Shown piece by piece: positions 43,177-52,703 of a DNA stretch of 64,000 bases (its first letter is position 1; every line of letters starts with the position of its first letter). The notes beneath the pieces are model-generated. The model was given only the letters and a program-made list of their open reading frames with translations. It ran no database searches and was not told the DNA's origin. The stretch is from Desulfobulbaceae bacterium (GTDB taxonomy: Bacteria; Desulfobacterota; Desulfobulbia; Desulfobulbales; SURF-16): NCBI GenBank assembly GCA_023230525.1, contig JALNXE010000009.1, positions 1 through 64,000 on the forward strand. The letters are read 5' to 3'. A program made the translations under genes and the position numbers.

Positions 43177-46086
43177 TCATTCCACAGGATTTGCCCCGGC
43201 AGCCAGGGCCTTTTGCTGATAAAACCGGTATGCCTCCCGCGCCGCCTCCAGCTGCTCCAGGGCGAGGTAGCAATCGCCGATCTTTTTCAGCAGATGGAAC
43301 TGTTCCGGCTGGTTAGCGAAACACTGTTCATAGGCGGCCAGGGCATCGGCGGGTTGTTGCGAGGCCAGGAGCAAATCGCCGAGCTCCTCCCAGTGTCTGG
43401 CCAGGGAGTGATCCAGGTCCACCGCCCTGGTCAGGGCTGTGGTTCCGAGATCAAAACGGCCGAGGTTAAAGGCGGCTTCAAAGATGGCCACCTGGATAAG
43501 GGCGTCCTGGGGAGTCAGGGCGGCCGCCTCTTGATAACCGGCCAAGGCGCCGCTGAAATCCCCCTGGCCGAACAGAAGCTGTCCCTGGCTAAAATGGATG
43601 GCCGCCGCCTGTTGGGTAGTGAGCAAGGCGGCCAGGTTGGGGTTGCTGCGCAGGTTTTCGTGCCAGAATCGCGCCAGATCGGCGGCTTCCTTGGAACCGG
43701 CGGCCTGGACAGGGTCATCTTGCAGGCCATTGACGTGCGCCAGGGCGGCGGACATCAGGGCCAGGTCTTGAGCCACCGCTACCATGATCTGTTTTCGTAC
43801 ACCTTCGTGCCGGCAGTCATACCGCAACCCCTTCAGCAACATTTTTCTACCCGTCAGGTTGTCCTTGTAAAAAGTCAGATACTCGGCGGCGCATTCGTGG
43901 CGGAAGACGTCAATTTCCGCCTCCAGCAAGGGAGACAGGCGTTGGGCCTCGGCAAAGAAGCGATCCGCGGCGGCAAAATCCACCTGCAGGGCAGCGATCT
44001 TGCCGAGTAAAAAGTGAATTTCCGCCGAGTCATGTTGATCGGACAGCATTTCTTCAAGCACCGGACGAGCCAGACGGATATCCCCGTTTGCCATGTACAG
44101 CCGGGCAAGAGCCAGGCTGCTTTCATAAGAAGAGCGGTCTTGCCGCAAAAGGGCCTGTTCGGACTCGAAGTTCTCGATGGTTTGGGAAATTTTTGCCAGA
44201 AAATCGGCCAGCACCCGGCGCCTGACCTTGTTGATCTCCATCAACCGCTCCAGGCTTTTCCGCAGCCAAAGCAGATATCGGGCGGGATCGCCCTCAAGCT
44301 GCTCAATTGCCACCTTCATCCGCTCCGTGTCCCGCAGTCCCTCGGTGGTCACATCCTGCAACAAGCTCCAGATCTGATCCCTATCTATCTTCCCATGGAG
44401 TTCGTCGTTTTTCCGCAGCCGCTTTTGCAACTCCTTTGGCAGACGATCAAAGCGGGTAAACAGAGCGGCCCGGCGCTCCAACTTGGTGACGTCCACGAGA
44501 ATCCGGCCGCCCAGTTCATCGGACTGGCTAATATACTTCAACTGAACCTGACCGCGCTGGAGAGTTGCCCTGAATTCCTTGACCACGGCTGCCATATCGG
44601 GCGGCCTCGCTTGCCCCAGCTTTTCTGCGATCCGCATGGCGACCGTCGCTGACCCGGGCCGGCAGAATTCGGCCAGCACCTCCTGCAGGGGCATCACCCG
44701 TGCGCCTTCGATATGGGCTCCACCCTCGGTGGCATTGATGTACGTATTGGGGTTGGACCGGATGGTATCCTCAACGGTTTTTTTCATGCTCAGAAAGGAA
44801 CGGTCGGTGGCCACGGTGCCGCCCAGGGTGCCGGGGACATAATGCAACTCCTTTTTTGCGGCCAGCATTTTCTGTACCTTTTGTTGACCGGACAAGACGA
44901 TATTTTCGGCATGACTCCGATCATCGCTGAAGGCAAAATCCTGGCCGACGAAAATAATCGGCGAACACCCCAGAAGAATCGCGGCATAGAGATTGAGCTG
45001 AGCCACGGTGCCGGCTCCGGGAAAAGTCAGCCGCCCCCCCAACCGGTTGTGCAGCCATTTCTCCATATTGTTTTGCGAAAACAGCCAAAAGACCCGTTCC
45101 ACATTTACATACTTGGACACTTTCGGGGTTACCCAAGGCGCACAGACAAGAGATACCTCGGCAAGGTCACTGGCGTGAGCGCCATATTTTTCATAGGTAA
45201 GGGGCTGCATATCGATGGAACCCACAAAATCCGGTTTGACGCCCTGGACCAGCAGGGGGGGGATGGCGGCATCCACCGCGATAATGACTGCCAGGCCTTT
45301 GGCCTGGGGCAAAAGGTGGATATTTTTGTTGAGGGACGGTCCGCCGGCCACCAAGATGGCGGGAACCCCGGCAAAGGCGCCCTGGAGCGAATCAAGAAAA
45401 TAGTCGTGCCCAATACCGGAGAGCTGCCGGAAACGATTTGCCACAAAAGTTTTCCCGTAAGCCGTCACGGTACTGCCGCCGATATTCATGGTATTGGCAA
45501 ACTGGAAAAAATCATCCTTCAATTTGCGGTAGCCATCCCGATCAAGCCCGAAAACGGCAAAATGTTCCAGGGTATAAATCGACTCCATGGTGAGCGCGGC
45601 CATGAAACCGCCAAGATTTTTGGCAATATCAGGATGAGCTCCAACCAGCAAAGTCACCCTGGGATTTTTGATCAGCGCAGCCAGATCCATAGCTTGCAAG
45701 GCCTGCCAGAATACTCCTTCATCCAGCTCTAAAATTACCAACCGGTTGATATTGGGCCGCTCCTGCAGCAAGGCCAGGGGGGCATAGCCCAGACCCATCC
45801 CCAAAAAAACCACAAACCCGGTGGAACCAGGGGGGACCAGCTTAAGGAATTGCGGAATCTCGGCCGCTGGATCATTTTCCTGATGCAAGGTAAAGGCCTT
45901 GCCGTCGGCATTCCGCACCAAAAGATTTGGGCTTCCCTGCGGGGAGAAAACGATCTCGCCAACGGGCTGGGGCGGATTTTCCCGAAACCTTTGCCACAGC
46001 TGGGGGTAATGTAATTTCAGCAGGGCGAAATTTGCCTTGAAAAATTCCTGATCGGACGCGCTCATTTTTTTCTCCACATTATTCAT
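43177..46086 (-). CDS. maf: Maf-type flagellin glycosyltransferase with TPR tail
   Basis: The 969-residue protein contains the motility-associated factor core (MAF/DUF115). An N-terminal domain includes FVVFLGMGLGYAPLALL near residue 93, and the catalytic region includes VPAILVAGGPSLNKNIHLL near residue 240, VIIAVDAAIPPLL, FVGSIDMQP and PIIFVGQDFAFSDDRSHAE (near 385). A coiled coil follows, then a C-terminal TPR array (about residues 650-960; for example LPEALAAYEQ-like PADALAAYEQCFANQPEQFHLL). Maf proteins transfer pseudaminic or legionaminic acid to flagellin serines and threonines. The start ATG overlaps the upstream methylase stop (ATGA). Confidence 0.92.
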   Translation of the reverse strand: MNNVEKKMSASDQEFFKANFALLKLHYPQLWQRFRENPPQPVGEIVFSPQGSPNLLVRNADGKAFTLHQENDPAAEIPQFLKLVPPGSTGFVVFLGMGLGYAPLALLQERPNINRLVILELDEGVFWQALQAMDLAALIKNPRVTLLVGAHPDIAKNLGGFMAALTMESIYTLEHFAVFGLDRDGYRKLKDDFFQFANTMNIGGSTVTAYGKTFVANRFRQLSGIGHDYFLDSLQGAFAGVPAILVAGGPSLNKNIHLLPQAKGLAVIIAVDAAIPPLLVQGVKPDFVGSIDMQPLTYEKYGAHASDLAEVSLVCAPWVTPKVSKYVNVERVFWLFSQNNMEKWLHNRLGGRLTFPGAGTVAQLNLYAAILLGCSPIIFVGQDFAFSDDRSHAENIVLSGQQKVQKMLAAKKELHYVPGTLGGTVATDRSFLSMKKTVEDTIRSNPNTYINATEGGAHIEGARVMPLQEVLAEFCRPGSATVAMRIAEKLGQARPPDMAAVVKEFRATLQRGQVQLKYISQSDELGGRILVDVTKLERRAALFTRFDRLPKELQKRLRKNDELHGKIDRDQIWSLLQDVTTEGLRDTERMKVAIEQLEGDPARYLLWLRKSLERLMEINKVRRRVLADFLAKISQTIENFESEQALLRQDRSSYESSLALARLYMANGDIRLARPVLEEMLSDQHDSAEIHFLLGKIAALQVDFAAADRFFAEAQRLSPLLEAEIDVFRHECAAEYLTFYKDNLTGRKMLLKGLRYDCRHEGVRKQIMVAVAQDLALMSAALAHVNGLQDDPVQAAGSKEAADLARFWHENLRSNPNLAALLTTQQAAAIHFSQGQLLFGQGDFSGALAGYQEAAALTPQDALIQVAIFEAAFNLGRFDLGTTALTRAVDLDHSLARHWEELGDLLLASQQPADALAAYEQCFANQPEQFHLLKKIGDCYLALEQLEAAREAYRFYQQKALAAGANPVE

Positions 46087-46703
46087 TTCCTCTCCAGCAG
46101 AAACCAGGTCAGATCATCCAGGGGGAAATTATTGTCCCGATGGTAGATAAAGCCGTAATCAAGCAGCCGCAGGTCGCTGAACCTGTCCAGCATCTCGCCG
46201 GCGAAATCCCTTTTGAAGAGTTTCCCACTGTGGCCGCGATAGGGTATTTCCACCGGCGTGGGGTTATAGTATTCCGCCAGAAAGATATAACGCTTTGACA
46301 ACTGATACAGCAGGTCATAAACCTGGGGCAGCACCTGCGGGTTCATATGAATGAGCACGCCGCAAATCAGGCTCAGGTCATATTGCCGGTCCGTTCGGAA
46401 ATCGAGGATGGAATGATGATACACCTCGGTCCTGCCCCATTGCCTGAGCACGTCCACCGCGTCCTGATTGATCTCCACGGCGGCAAGCTCAGCACCGGAA
46501 AGCAGTTGATCAAGCACCCTGAGATTATTGCCGATATTTGCTCCCAGTTCGATGAGCGACCGGACGCCTTTGGTGCGGTCGATGATCCTGGCGAACATGG
46601 CGAGCCGTGAGGCCAGCTCAAAGTCGGTGGGGTTGCGGTTGATGTACTGCGAACCGAATTCCCCGGCCCAGAAGGCTTCCTGCTCAGTCCTGAAATCTGC
46701 CAT
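46083..46703 (-). CDS. Pseudaminic acid biosynthesis-associated methylase
   Basis: The 206-residue protein has the start TEQEAFWAGEFGSQYINRN that is typical of the pse-linked methyltransferases (TIGR03587 type, from memory). The SAM-binding LIELGANIGNNLRVL near residue 52 and an acidic VEINQDAVDVL follow. The reaction is unproven; it may methylate the sugar or its acceptor. It lies between pseF and maf with start and stop overlaps on both sides (its last bases overlap the maf start), so it belongs to the operon. Confidence 0.88.
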   Translation of the reverse strand: MADFRTEQEAFWAGEFGSQYINRNPTDFELASRLAMFARIIDRTKGVRSLIELGANIGNNLRVLDQLLSGAELAAVEINQDAVDVLRQWGRTEVYHHSILDFRTDRQYDLSLICGVLIHMNPQVLPQVYDLLYQLSKRYIFLAEYYNPTPVEIPYRGHSGKLFKRDFAGEMLDRFSDLRLLDYGFIYHRDNNFPLDDLTWFLLERK

Positions 46704-47413
46704 TACCTCTCTCCTTCTCCTGCGCCGCGCCGCGCCAGTGCTTCATACATCAATTCAGCCAAGAGCCAGTCCTCCGGGGTATCGATATCCTGCACCAAGT
46801 GCCGGGGCAGAATGACGGGCAGGGCGTCCTCGCCATACATCCTGCTGTTTCTCATGAAAGCCGCCGCATCCAGCCAGTAGAACTGCCCTGCATCGTGGTA
46901 CGCCTCCGGCAGATCATTGGAGCGGGTCAGCTCATGCTCCGGCCACATCATGACCAGATGGCCGTCCCCTGCAATTTTCAGGGCCCGGAAAATCGAACTT
47001 GGATAACTGGTCACCGGAAAGACCGAGGAGACCCCGCGGCCAACCAGCAGCTCATAAGCCGCCCGAAGATCCGCTGGCCGGATAAACGGCGCCGTGGCGT
47101 AGATACAGCAGACGTAACGAACAGGATCGTTCTGCTCCTGCAGCCATCGCACGGCGTGCTCAACCACCACCGCGGTGGTGGCAAAGTCGTCGGCCAGCGC
47201 CGCCGGCCGGATAAACGGTGTTTCCGCCCCGAACTCCCGGGCTACGGCGGCGATCTCCTCCGCATCGGTTGAGACGATGATGCGGTCAAACAGACTCGAA
47301 TGCCTGGCCGCCTCGATGGAATAGGCGATAACCGGCTTGCCCATAAACGGTTTTATGTTCTTGCCGACAATCCTTTTGCTGCCGCCCCGGGCCGGGATAA
47401 TCGCCACCTTCAT
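46703..47413 (-). CDS. pseF: Pseudaminic acid cytidylyltransferase
   Basis: The 236-residue nucleotidyltransferase has the CMP-sialic acid synthetase-type motif IPARGGSKRIVGKNIKPF, then KPVIAYSIEAA, VSTDAEEIAAVA and the YATAPFIRPADL segment. PseF activates pseudaminic acid with CTP, the last step before transfer by Maf. The ATG at 47413, with GGAGGTG 6 bases upstream, is preferred over an ATG nine codons earlier, and it overlaps the pseI stop. In the context of pseB, C, G/H and I the assignment as PseF rather than NeuA is firm. Confidence 0.93.
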   Translation of the reverse strand: MKVAIIPARGGSKRIVGKNIKPFMGKPVIAYSIEAARHSSLFDRIIVSTDAEEIAAVAREFGAETPFIRPAALADDFATTAVVVEHAVRWLQEQNDPVRYVCCIYATAPFIRPADLRAAYELLVGRGVSSVFPVTSYPSSIFRALKIAGDGHLVMMWPEHELTRSNDLPEAYHDAGQFYWLDAAAFMRNSRMYGEDALPVILPRHLVQDIDTPEDWLLAELMYEALARRGAGEGER

Positions 47414-48471
47414 TTTTTCACCTCCCCCACCAGTTCCCATGAAAGCGGGGTTCCCCGGGGGATATCAACCGCCGCCCTGCGACCGATCACCATATCCAGA
47501 TATCGCGGATGCAGGCCATGTCCCGGCCTGATGGAGGCGGTATTCTGCATGGTGAATTCCTGGCCTGCCCGCATTTCCTGCACCACAAAAAGCGACCGGC
47601 GGAATATCCGGCTTTTCTTCTCTTTTTCCGTGGGCTCAAAATTCACGCCACCCAGGGCCATTTCCGTCTGGCGCACCGCGGTAACCATTGTCCTGAATTC
47701 GTCAGGCTCCAGAGAAAAGGCGCTGTCAGGCCCGCCATCAGCCCGGCAAAGGGTCAGATGCTTTTCAATGAGACAGGCCCCCAAAGCAACAGCGGCAACA
47801 GGCGCCGCAATCCCCATGCTGTGATCGGACAAACCGGCCGGCACTCCGAATGTCCCGGCCAGTTGCGGGATGGTGCGCAGATTCATCTCCTCTGGGGGAG
47901 CAGGATAGGCGCTGGTGCACTTGAGCAGGACCAGCTCACTGGTGCCGAACTGACGCAGGGTGCTGACCGCCTCATCGATCTCCGCCAGAGTGGCCATGCC
48001 GGTGGACATGATCACCGGTTTGCCGGTTGCGCCGATTTTTTTGAGCAACGGCAGGTCAACCAGTTCAAAGGAGGCAACCTTATGCATCCCGACCCCCATC
48101 TCTTCCAGAAAATCCACCGCCGTGGCGTCAAAAGGGGTTGAAAAGAAATCAAGCCCCAGGGAATGGGCGATATTCATCAGCTCCGGCTGCCATTCCCAGG
48201 GGGTATAGGCCTCGCCGTAGAGCTGATAGAGATTTTTCCCTTCCCAGATGGTGCCCTTGATGCGGAAGCAGTCATGATCACAGTCAAGGGTCAGGGTATC
48301 AGGGGTATAGGTCTGCAGCTTGACTGCATCCGCCCCGGCTTCTTTGGCGGCCTTGATGATCGCCGCCGCCTGGTCAAAGTCCTGGTGATGGTTGGCGGAC
48401 ATTTCCGCCACGATATAGACAGGCTGGCCGGCCCCGATCTTCCGGTTCTTTATCTGTAGATGCTGTTTCAT
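47410..48471 (-). CDS. pseI: Pseudaminic acid synthase
   Basis: The 353-residue NeuB-family enzyme condenses 2,4-diacetamido-2,4,6-trideoxy-L-altrose with phosphoenolpyruvate. It has the early YIVAEMSANHHQDFDQA motif, KLQTYTPDTLTLD near residue 52, the FSTPFDATAVDFLEEMGV segment and a C-terminal SAF (antifreeze-like) domain (GHGLHPRYLDMVIGRRA). The family splits into NeuB, LegI and PseI; the neighbours and the TPDTLTLD motif favour PseI. It overlaps both neighbours by four bases. Confidence 0.94.
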   Translation of the reverse strand: MKQHLQIKNRKIGAGQPVYIVAEMSANHHQDFDQAAAIIKAAKEAGADAVKLQTYTPDTLTLDCDHDCFRIKGTIWEGKNLYQLYGEAYTPWEWQPELMNIAHSLGLDFFSTPFDATAVDFLEEMGVGMHKVASFELVDLPLLKKIGATGKPVIMSTGMATLAEIDEAVSTLRQFGTSELVLLKCTSAYPAPPEEMNLRTIPQLAGTFGVPAGLSDHSMGIAAPVAAVALGACLIEKHLTLCRADGGPDSAFSLEPDEFRTMVTAVRQTEMALGGVNFEPTEKEKKSRIFRRSLFVVQEMRAGQEFTMQNTASIRPGHGLHPRYLDMVIGRRAAVDIPRGTPLSWELVGEVKK

Positions 48472-50000
48472 TCTCGCATATCCCTCAGGGTCATTTTCAG
48501 GGTGGGCACACCATGCACCACTTCCTCGGAAATCCGCTCAAATCCTGCCCGGGTAAAGCTCTTTACCGACTGCGCATTTTCCTTTTTAACCAGGGCGCTG
48601 ACTTGGGAGATACCTCCCATGGCAAAGAGCCTGCGGCAGGCCATTTGGATCGCCCTGCTGCCGAGACCGGCATTGCGGTAACCCACCCCCAGACTGATGG
48701 AAATGACCGCCTCCTCGCCGCTTTTGACAAAACGCACCTGACCGGCCGGCCGATGGCCATGGAGCATGATGATCCAGAAATGGGTATTGCGATCTGCAAG
48801 TGTCCGCTCAAACCACTGCTCATGCTCCTGCCAGCCTATCCCGCGGCTGTGAAACGAGGCTTGGCGGATAACCGGATCATTGGCCCAGTCAAATACCTGC
48901 CGGCAATCTTCCTGCTCTGCCGGGCGGAAGGTGAAGGGGAAATACATCATGCATTCCACCACTCTCACTGCCCCCTGGCCATCCACCAGAGAACGGCCGG
49001 CCCGGCTCATGGCCACTCTCTGCCGCTGGTCCCCGCATAACTCTTTGATTAAGCGGGTCAAGGTGTGCGGTTGCAGCTCATGGTGCCAACCGCAATCAAG
49101 GCCTGCGCCTGCTGCGGCCATTATTTCCGCCACACCGCGCTGATTGTCTGCCAAGGTGATGACCAACGAGGGAACGCCCAGATAAGCCAACTCCCAGCAG
49201 GTACTGCCCCCTGCCGTGATCGCCACATCGGCCCATTGCATCAGCGGCACCATGTCATGAACGCCGGTGAGCAGCTCGGCCTGCAGCCCGGAATGCTGCA
49301 TACTTTCCTGCAGGAACGCCAGATGGGGATTTGCCGGTCCAACAATGATTTTTGCCTGCATTGCCGGCAGCTCCAACTGCTGCAGACTCTCGATAACCTT
49401 CAGGGTCACATTGTCCGGATCAGCTCCGCCCAGAGTGATCAGGATGTGTCCGGCCTGCCCGGCAGGATCAGCCTTTTCCCCGCGGCGCAGGTCCCGGAAT
49501 TCCCTGCGCAGCAGGGCGTACCTGCTGCCCCGCAGAAGCATCGTCTTCTGCGGCACCTTATAGTTCAGCCTTTCACTGCCCGCATTCTGGTTGAGCAGCA
49601 GATCCGCGTCATATTGGGGCAGATGGGCGTAATCATCAATGACCAGCAGTTTCATGCCGGCCCGGCGCAAGCGCCGCTGGTAGTCGCACTCAAAGTGATA
49701 GCCGTCCAGCACCAGCCAACGCCATTCATCCTCTTTGCTCTGCTGTTTCTGCAGATCAGTCAGCCAGCTCATATCATCACAAGCCTGCCCGCCGCCACCC
49801 AGGTCATGCAGCTCAACCTGCTGCCGCACCAGCCGTTCCTTTAAACTGTCGCCCATGATCAGACCAGCCAGAAGCACACTGCCCCCCTGTTCCTGCCAGG
49901 CCTGGGCCAGTGCCAGACAACGCATTACATGACCGGTGCCCATGCGGCTATCCGCATCCGCCCGAATAATGAGCCGCTGACCGCTGAGATCACCTGACAT
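48468..50000 (-). CDS. pseG: PseG-PseH fusion (UDP-sugar hydrolase plus N-acetyltransferase)
   Basis: The 510-residue protein joins two successive pathway enzymes. Residues about 1-335 are PseG, a GT-B-fold hydrolase that removes UDP from UDP-2,4-diacetamido-trideoxy-L-altrose (IRADADSRMGTGHVMRCLALAQ start, abridged; ITLGGADPDNVTLK; the ITAGGSTCWELAYLGVPS motif). Residues about 345-510 are a GNAT domain like PseH (FRPAEQEDCRQVFDWANDP, then LGVGYRNAGLGSRAIQMA), which acetylates the 4-amino group before PseG acts. The order in the polypeptide is the reverse of the order of reactions. It is co-directional with pseC and pseI. Confidence 0.93.
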   Translation of the reverse strand: MSGDLSGQRLIIRADADSRMGTGHVMRCLALAQAWQEQGGSVLLAGLIMGDSLKERLVRQQVELHDLGGGGQACDDMSWLTDLQKQQSKEDEWRWLVLDGYHFECDYQRRLRRAGMKLLVIDDYAHLPQYDADLLLNQNAGSERLNYKVPQKTMLLRGSRYALLRREFRDLRRGEKADPAGQAGHILITLGGADPDNVTLKVIESLQQLELPAMQAKIIVGPANPHLAFLQESMQHSGLQAELLTGVHDMVPLMQWADVAITAGGSTCWELAYLGVPSLVITLADNQRGVAEIMAAAGAGLDCGWHHELQPHTLTRLIKELCGDQRQRVAMSRAGRSLVDGQGAVRVVECMMYFPFTFRPAEQEDCRQVFDWANDPVIRQASFHSRGIGWQEHEQWFERTLADRNTHFWIIMLHGHRPAGQVRFVKSGEEAVISISLGVGYRNAGLGSRAIQMACRRLFAMGGISQVSALVKKENAQSVKSFTRAGFERISEEVVHGVPTLKMTLRDMRE

Positions 50001-51172
50001 CAGCAGGAACTCGCCACTGCCTGCCGCAGGGTGCTGACGACACGCATGACATCGTCATTGGTTAAATGCGCATACATGGGCAGGGAGAGGATCTGCTCAT
50101 AGGCTGCTTCCGCCTCCGGCCGCTGAACCTCATTTTGACTGAATCTCTGTTGGTAATAAGGATGGAGATAAATGGGCAGGTAATGAACATTGACTCCGAT
50201 ATCTGCCGCCCGCATCTTCTGGAACACCGCGGCCCGGTCAATCTGTTCTGCAAACCGCACAACGTAAAGATGGAAGGCATGCAGCACATCGTCTGCTACC
50301 CGCAGTGGCTGAACACCGGAAAAATTCTGCAGGGCTGTACGGTAAAGAGCGGCGATTTCACGCCGCCTGGCAAGCCAGGCAGGCAGCTTTTTCAGCTGAC
50401 TCAGTCCCAGGGCGCAGGCGATGTCCGAGATCCGGTAATTAAAGCCCAGCTCGGTCATCTCATAGGACCAGGTGCCCAGGGTCTCCCGCTGGCGATGGTC
50501 CGTGCTGATACCGTGATTGCGGAAATGTTTCATCTTTGCCGCTAGCTCCGTCTGATCGGTCACCACCATGCCGCCTTCGCCGGTGGTGATATGCTTTACC
50601 GGATGAAAACTAAACACGGTGAGATCGGCGATTTCCGCCACCCGTCGGCCCCGGTACTCCGCCCCGAGGCTGTGGCAGCTGTCAGACACCAGATAGAGAT
50701 GGTGCTCGTCGGCGATCTGCCGCAGGCGGTCATAATCACAGGGCTGGCCGGCATAATCGACAGCGATAATGGCCCTGGTTTTGGCAGTGATCCTCCGCCG
50801 CACCTCATCCGGATCGATGAGCAGGGTCGCCTGCTCCACATCGGCGAAAACAGGGGTGCCGCCCTGATATACCACGCAGTTGGCCGTGGCGACAAAGGTA
50901 ATGGCCGGCACAATCACCTCATCTCCGGGGCCGATACCTATGGCCTGCATGGCGGCGTGCAGGGCTGCGGTGCCGCTGCTGACCGCCACCCCGTAGCGAG
51001 CGCCGGCAAAGGTTGCCACCGCCTCTTCAAAGCGGCCGACCTGCGGCCCGGTGGTGAGCCAGTCGGAGCGCAGCACCTCGGCCACCGCCTGGATATCATC
51101 CTCATCGACCTGCTGGCGGCCGTAAGGGATAAAAGGGATTTTCCCCGCGTCTTTTTCCATGGAAAGCCCCAT
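50000..51172 (-). CDS. pseC: UDP-4-amino-sugar transaminase PseC
   Basis: The 390-residue PLP aminotransferase of the DegT/DnrJ/EryC1 family transaminates the 4-keto sugar made by PseB. It has the VSSGTAALHAAMQAIGIGPGD motif near residue 60 (abridged), IAVDYAGQPCD, and the catalytic lysine in FSFHPVKHITTGEGG near residue 190. The ATG at 51172 overlaps the pseB stop (TGATG), suggesting coupling; an in-frame ATG four codons later is an alternative. Its last base touches the pseG-pseH start. Confidence 0.93.
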   Translation of the reverse strand: MGLSMEKDAGKIPFIPYGRQQVDEDDIQAVAEVLRSDWLTTGPQVGRFEEAVATFAGARYGVAVSSGTAALHAAMQAIGIGPGDEVIVPAITFVATANCVVYQGGTPVFADVEQATLLIDPDEVRRRITAKTRAIIAVDYAGQPCDYDRLRQIADEHHLYLVSDSCHSLGAEYRGRRVAEIADLTVFSFHPVKHITTGEGGMVVTDQTELAAKMKHFRNHGISTDHRQRETLGTWSYEMTELGFNYRISDIACALGLSQLKKLPAWLARRREIAALYRTALQNFSGVQPLRVADDVLHAFHLYVVRFAEQIDRAAVFQKMRAADIGVNVHYLPIYLHPYYQQRFSQNEVQRPEAEAAYEQILSLPMYAHLTNDDVMRVVSTLRQAVASSC

Positions 51173-52428
51173 CAGGCCACGGCCTTAATGTATGTTTTCG
51201 GGGAAGAGGATTTCTCCTCGCCGTAGACGATGCGGTGCAACTCATCCACGCCCAGCCAGGCATCATTGGTATCGCTGGTGTAGACGAAGTTTTCCGGCAG
51301 TTTCTCCCCGTCCTTGTAATTCTTACTCTTCCACCAGCTCATGTTGGGCAGGATCACGTACATGCCCTTATAGCTGATGGTGTTTCTGCCCTCATCCTCG
51401 CCGGTCAGGGCCTCATGGAGTTTCTCGCCCGGCCTGATGCCGATGATCTCCACCTTGCAGTCCGGGGCAATGGCGCGGGCCAGATCGGTGATGCGCATGC
51501 TGGGAATTCTGGGCACGAAGATCTCGCCGCCCTCCATGTAATAAAAGGCCTTGATGACCAGTTCCACCGCCTCATCCAGGGTGATCCAGAAACGGGTCAT
51601 TCTGTCGTCGGTAATGGTAATGGTGCCGCTTTCTTTTTGCTGGAGAAACAGGGGGATGACGCTGCCGCGGCTGCCGATGACATTGCCGTAACGCACGCAG
51701 GCAAAGCGGGTTCCTTTCGGGCCGGCATAGGCATTGCCCTGGGTGAACAGCTTGTCTGAGCAGAGCTTGGTCGCGCCATACAGGTTGACCGGGTTGACCG
51801 CCTTATCCGTGGAAAGGGCAATGACCTTGCGCACCCCGGTATCAATGGCGGCATCAATGACATTCTGGGCGCCGTGCACATTGGTCTTCACCGCCTCAAA
51901 GGGGTTGTATTCACAGGCCGGTACCTGTTTCAGGGCCGCGGCATGGACCACCATGGTGGCCCCTTCCATGGCTCGCTGCAGACGCTTGCCGTCACGCACA
52001 TCGCCGATGAAAAACCGCAGTCGCGGGTCATCCTTGAACTCAATGCGCATTTCATGCTGTTTCAACTCGTCCCTGCTGTAGATACGGATGACCTTGGGAT
52101 GATATTTTTCCAGCATCAACCGGCAGAAATGCTTGCCAAAGGAGCCGGTGCCGCCGGTGAGCAGGATGGTCTGTTCCGACCAGTCAATCCCTTCCTCCGG
52201 CCGGCCTTTGGTGCCAAGCAGCTCCTTGGTCTGGCCGATGGACTGTTTCTGCTGGTAAACCAATTCCTTGATCCGCCCCAGCACCTCGATATCCTTGTCA
52301 TCATATCTGCGCTGGCCGCCATTGCTTCTTTCAGGGGTGACAAACTCGGCAAACTCCTGCTGCCAGTAACGAATGGTTGAAACCGGAAGATCCAGTTTCT
52401 GGCTTACCTGCTTGATTCTGTATTTCAT
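51172..52428 (-). CDS. pseB: PseB sugar-nucleotide dehydratase with N-terminal MerR-type HTH
   Basis: The 418-residue protein is a fusion. Residues 1-72 are a MerR-type DNA-binding region (MKYRIKQVSQKLDLPVSTIR, YWQQEF, GGQRRYDDKDIEVL). Residues from about 84 on are a complete PseB, the UDP-GlcNAc 4,6-dehydratase (5-inverting): the NADP-binding TGGTGSFGK, the catalytic STDKAVNPVNLYGATK with Asp, Lys and Tyr, then RYGNVIGSRGSVIPLF. There is no stop or plausible internal start at the joint. The ATG at 52428 has AGGTGA 5 bases before it. It heads the pseudaminic acid operon, so it might both make the first intermediate and bind DNA. Confidence 0.92.
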   Translation of the reverse strand: MKYRIKQVSQKLDLPVSTIRYWQQEFAEFVTPERSNGGQRRYDDKDIEVLGRIKELVYQQKQSIGQTKELLGTKGRPEEGIDWSEQTILLTGGTGSFGKHFCRLMLEKYHPKVIRIYSRDELKQHEMRIEFKDDPRLRFFIGDVRDGKRLQRAMEGATMVVHAAALKQVPACEYNPFEAVKTNVHGAQNVIDAAIDTGVRKVIALSTDKAVNPVNLYGATKLCSDKLFTQGNAYAGPKGTRFACVRYGNVIGSRGSVIPLFLQQKESGTITITDDRMTRFWITLDEAVELVIKAFYYMEGGEIFVPRIPSMRITDLARAIAPDCKVEIIGIRPGEKLHEALTGEDEGRNTISYKGMYVILPNMSWWKSKNYKDGEKLPENFVYTSDTNDAWLGVDELHRIVYGEEKSSSPKTYIKAVA

Positions 52429-52703
52429 TATTTTCACCTGCATTTTTTTTAATCCATCTCCGGGCGAGACTGCCATGATTGATCTGTTTCAACTGGCTTA
52501 TCGTCCCCAAAACAAAAAGCTTAAGTGAACTTTATGTTTAACTTGCCCCAGCAAATTGCATGCCGCAAAACGCCTCGATGCTTTAACAAGTGAAATCAAC
52601 GGATTATTGGATTATACAGCAGGAGAAATAAAAAATAAAAGGGGGAAAATATTTCTTACTCCGCAGCGGAAAGGGGAAAAAATGACAGTGCGGGTGAAAA
52701 GGG

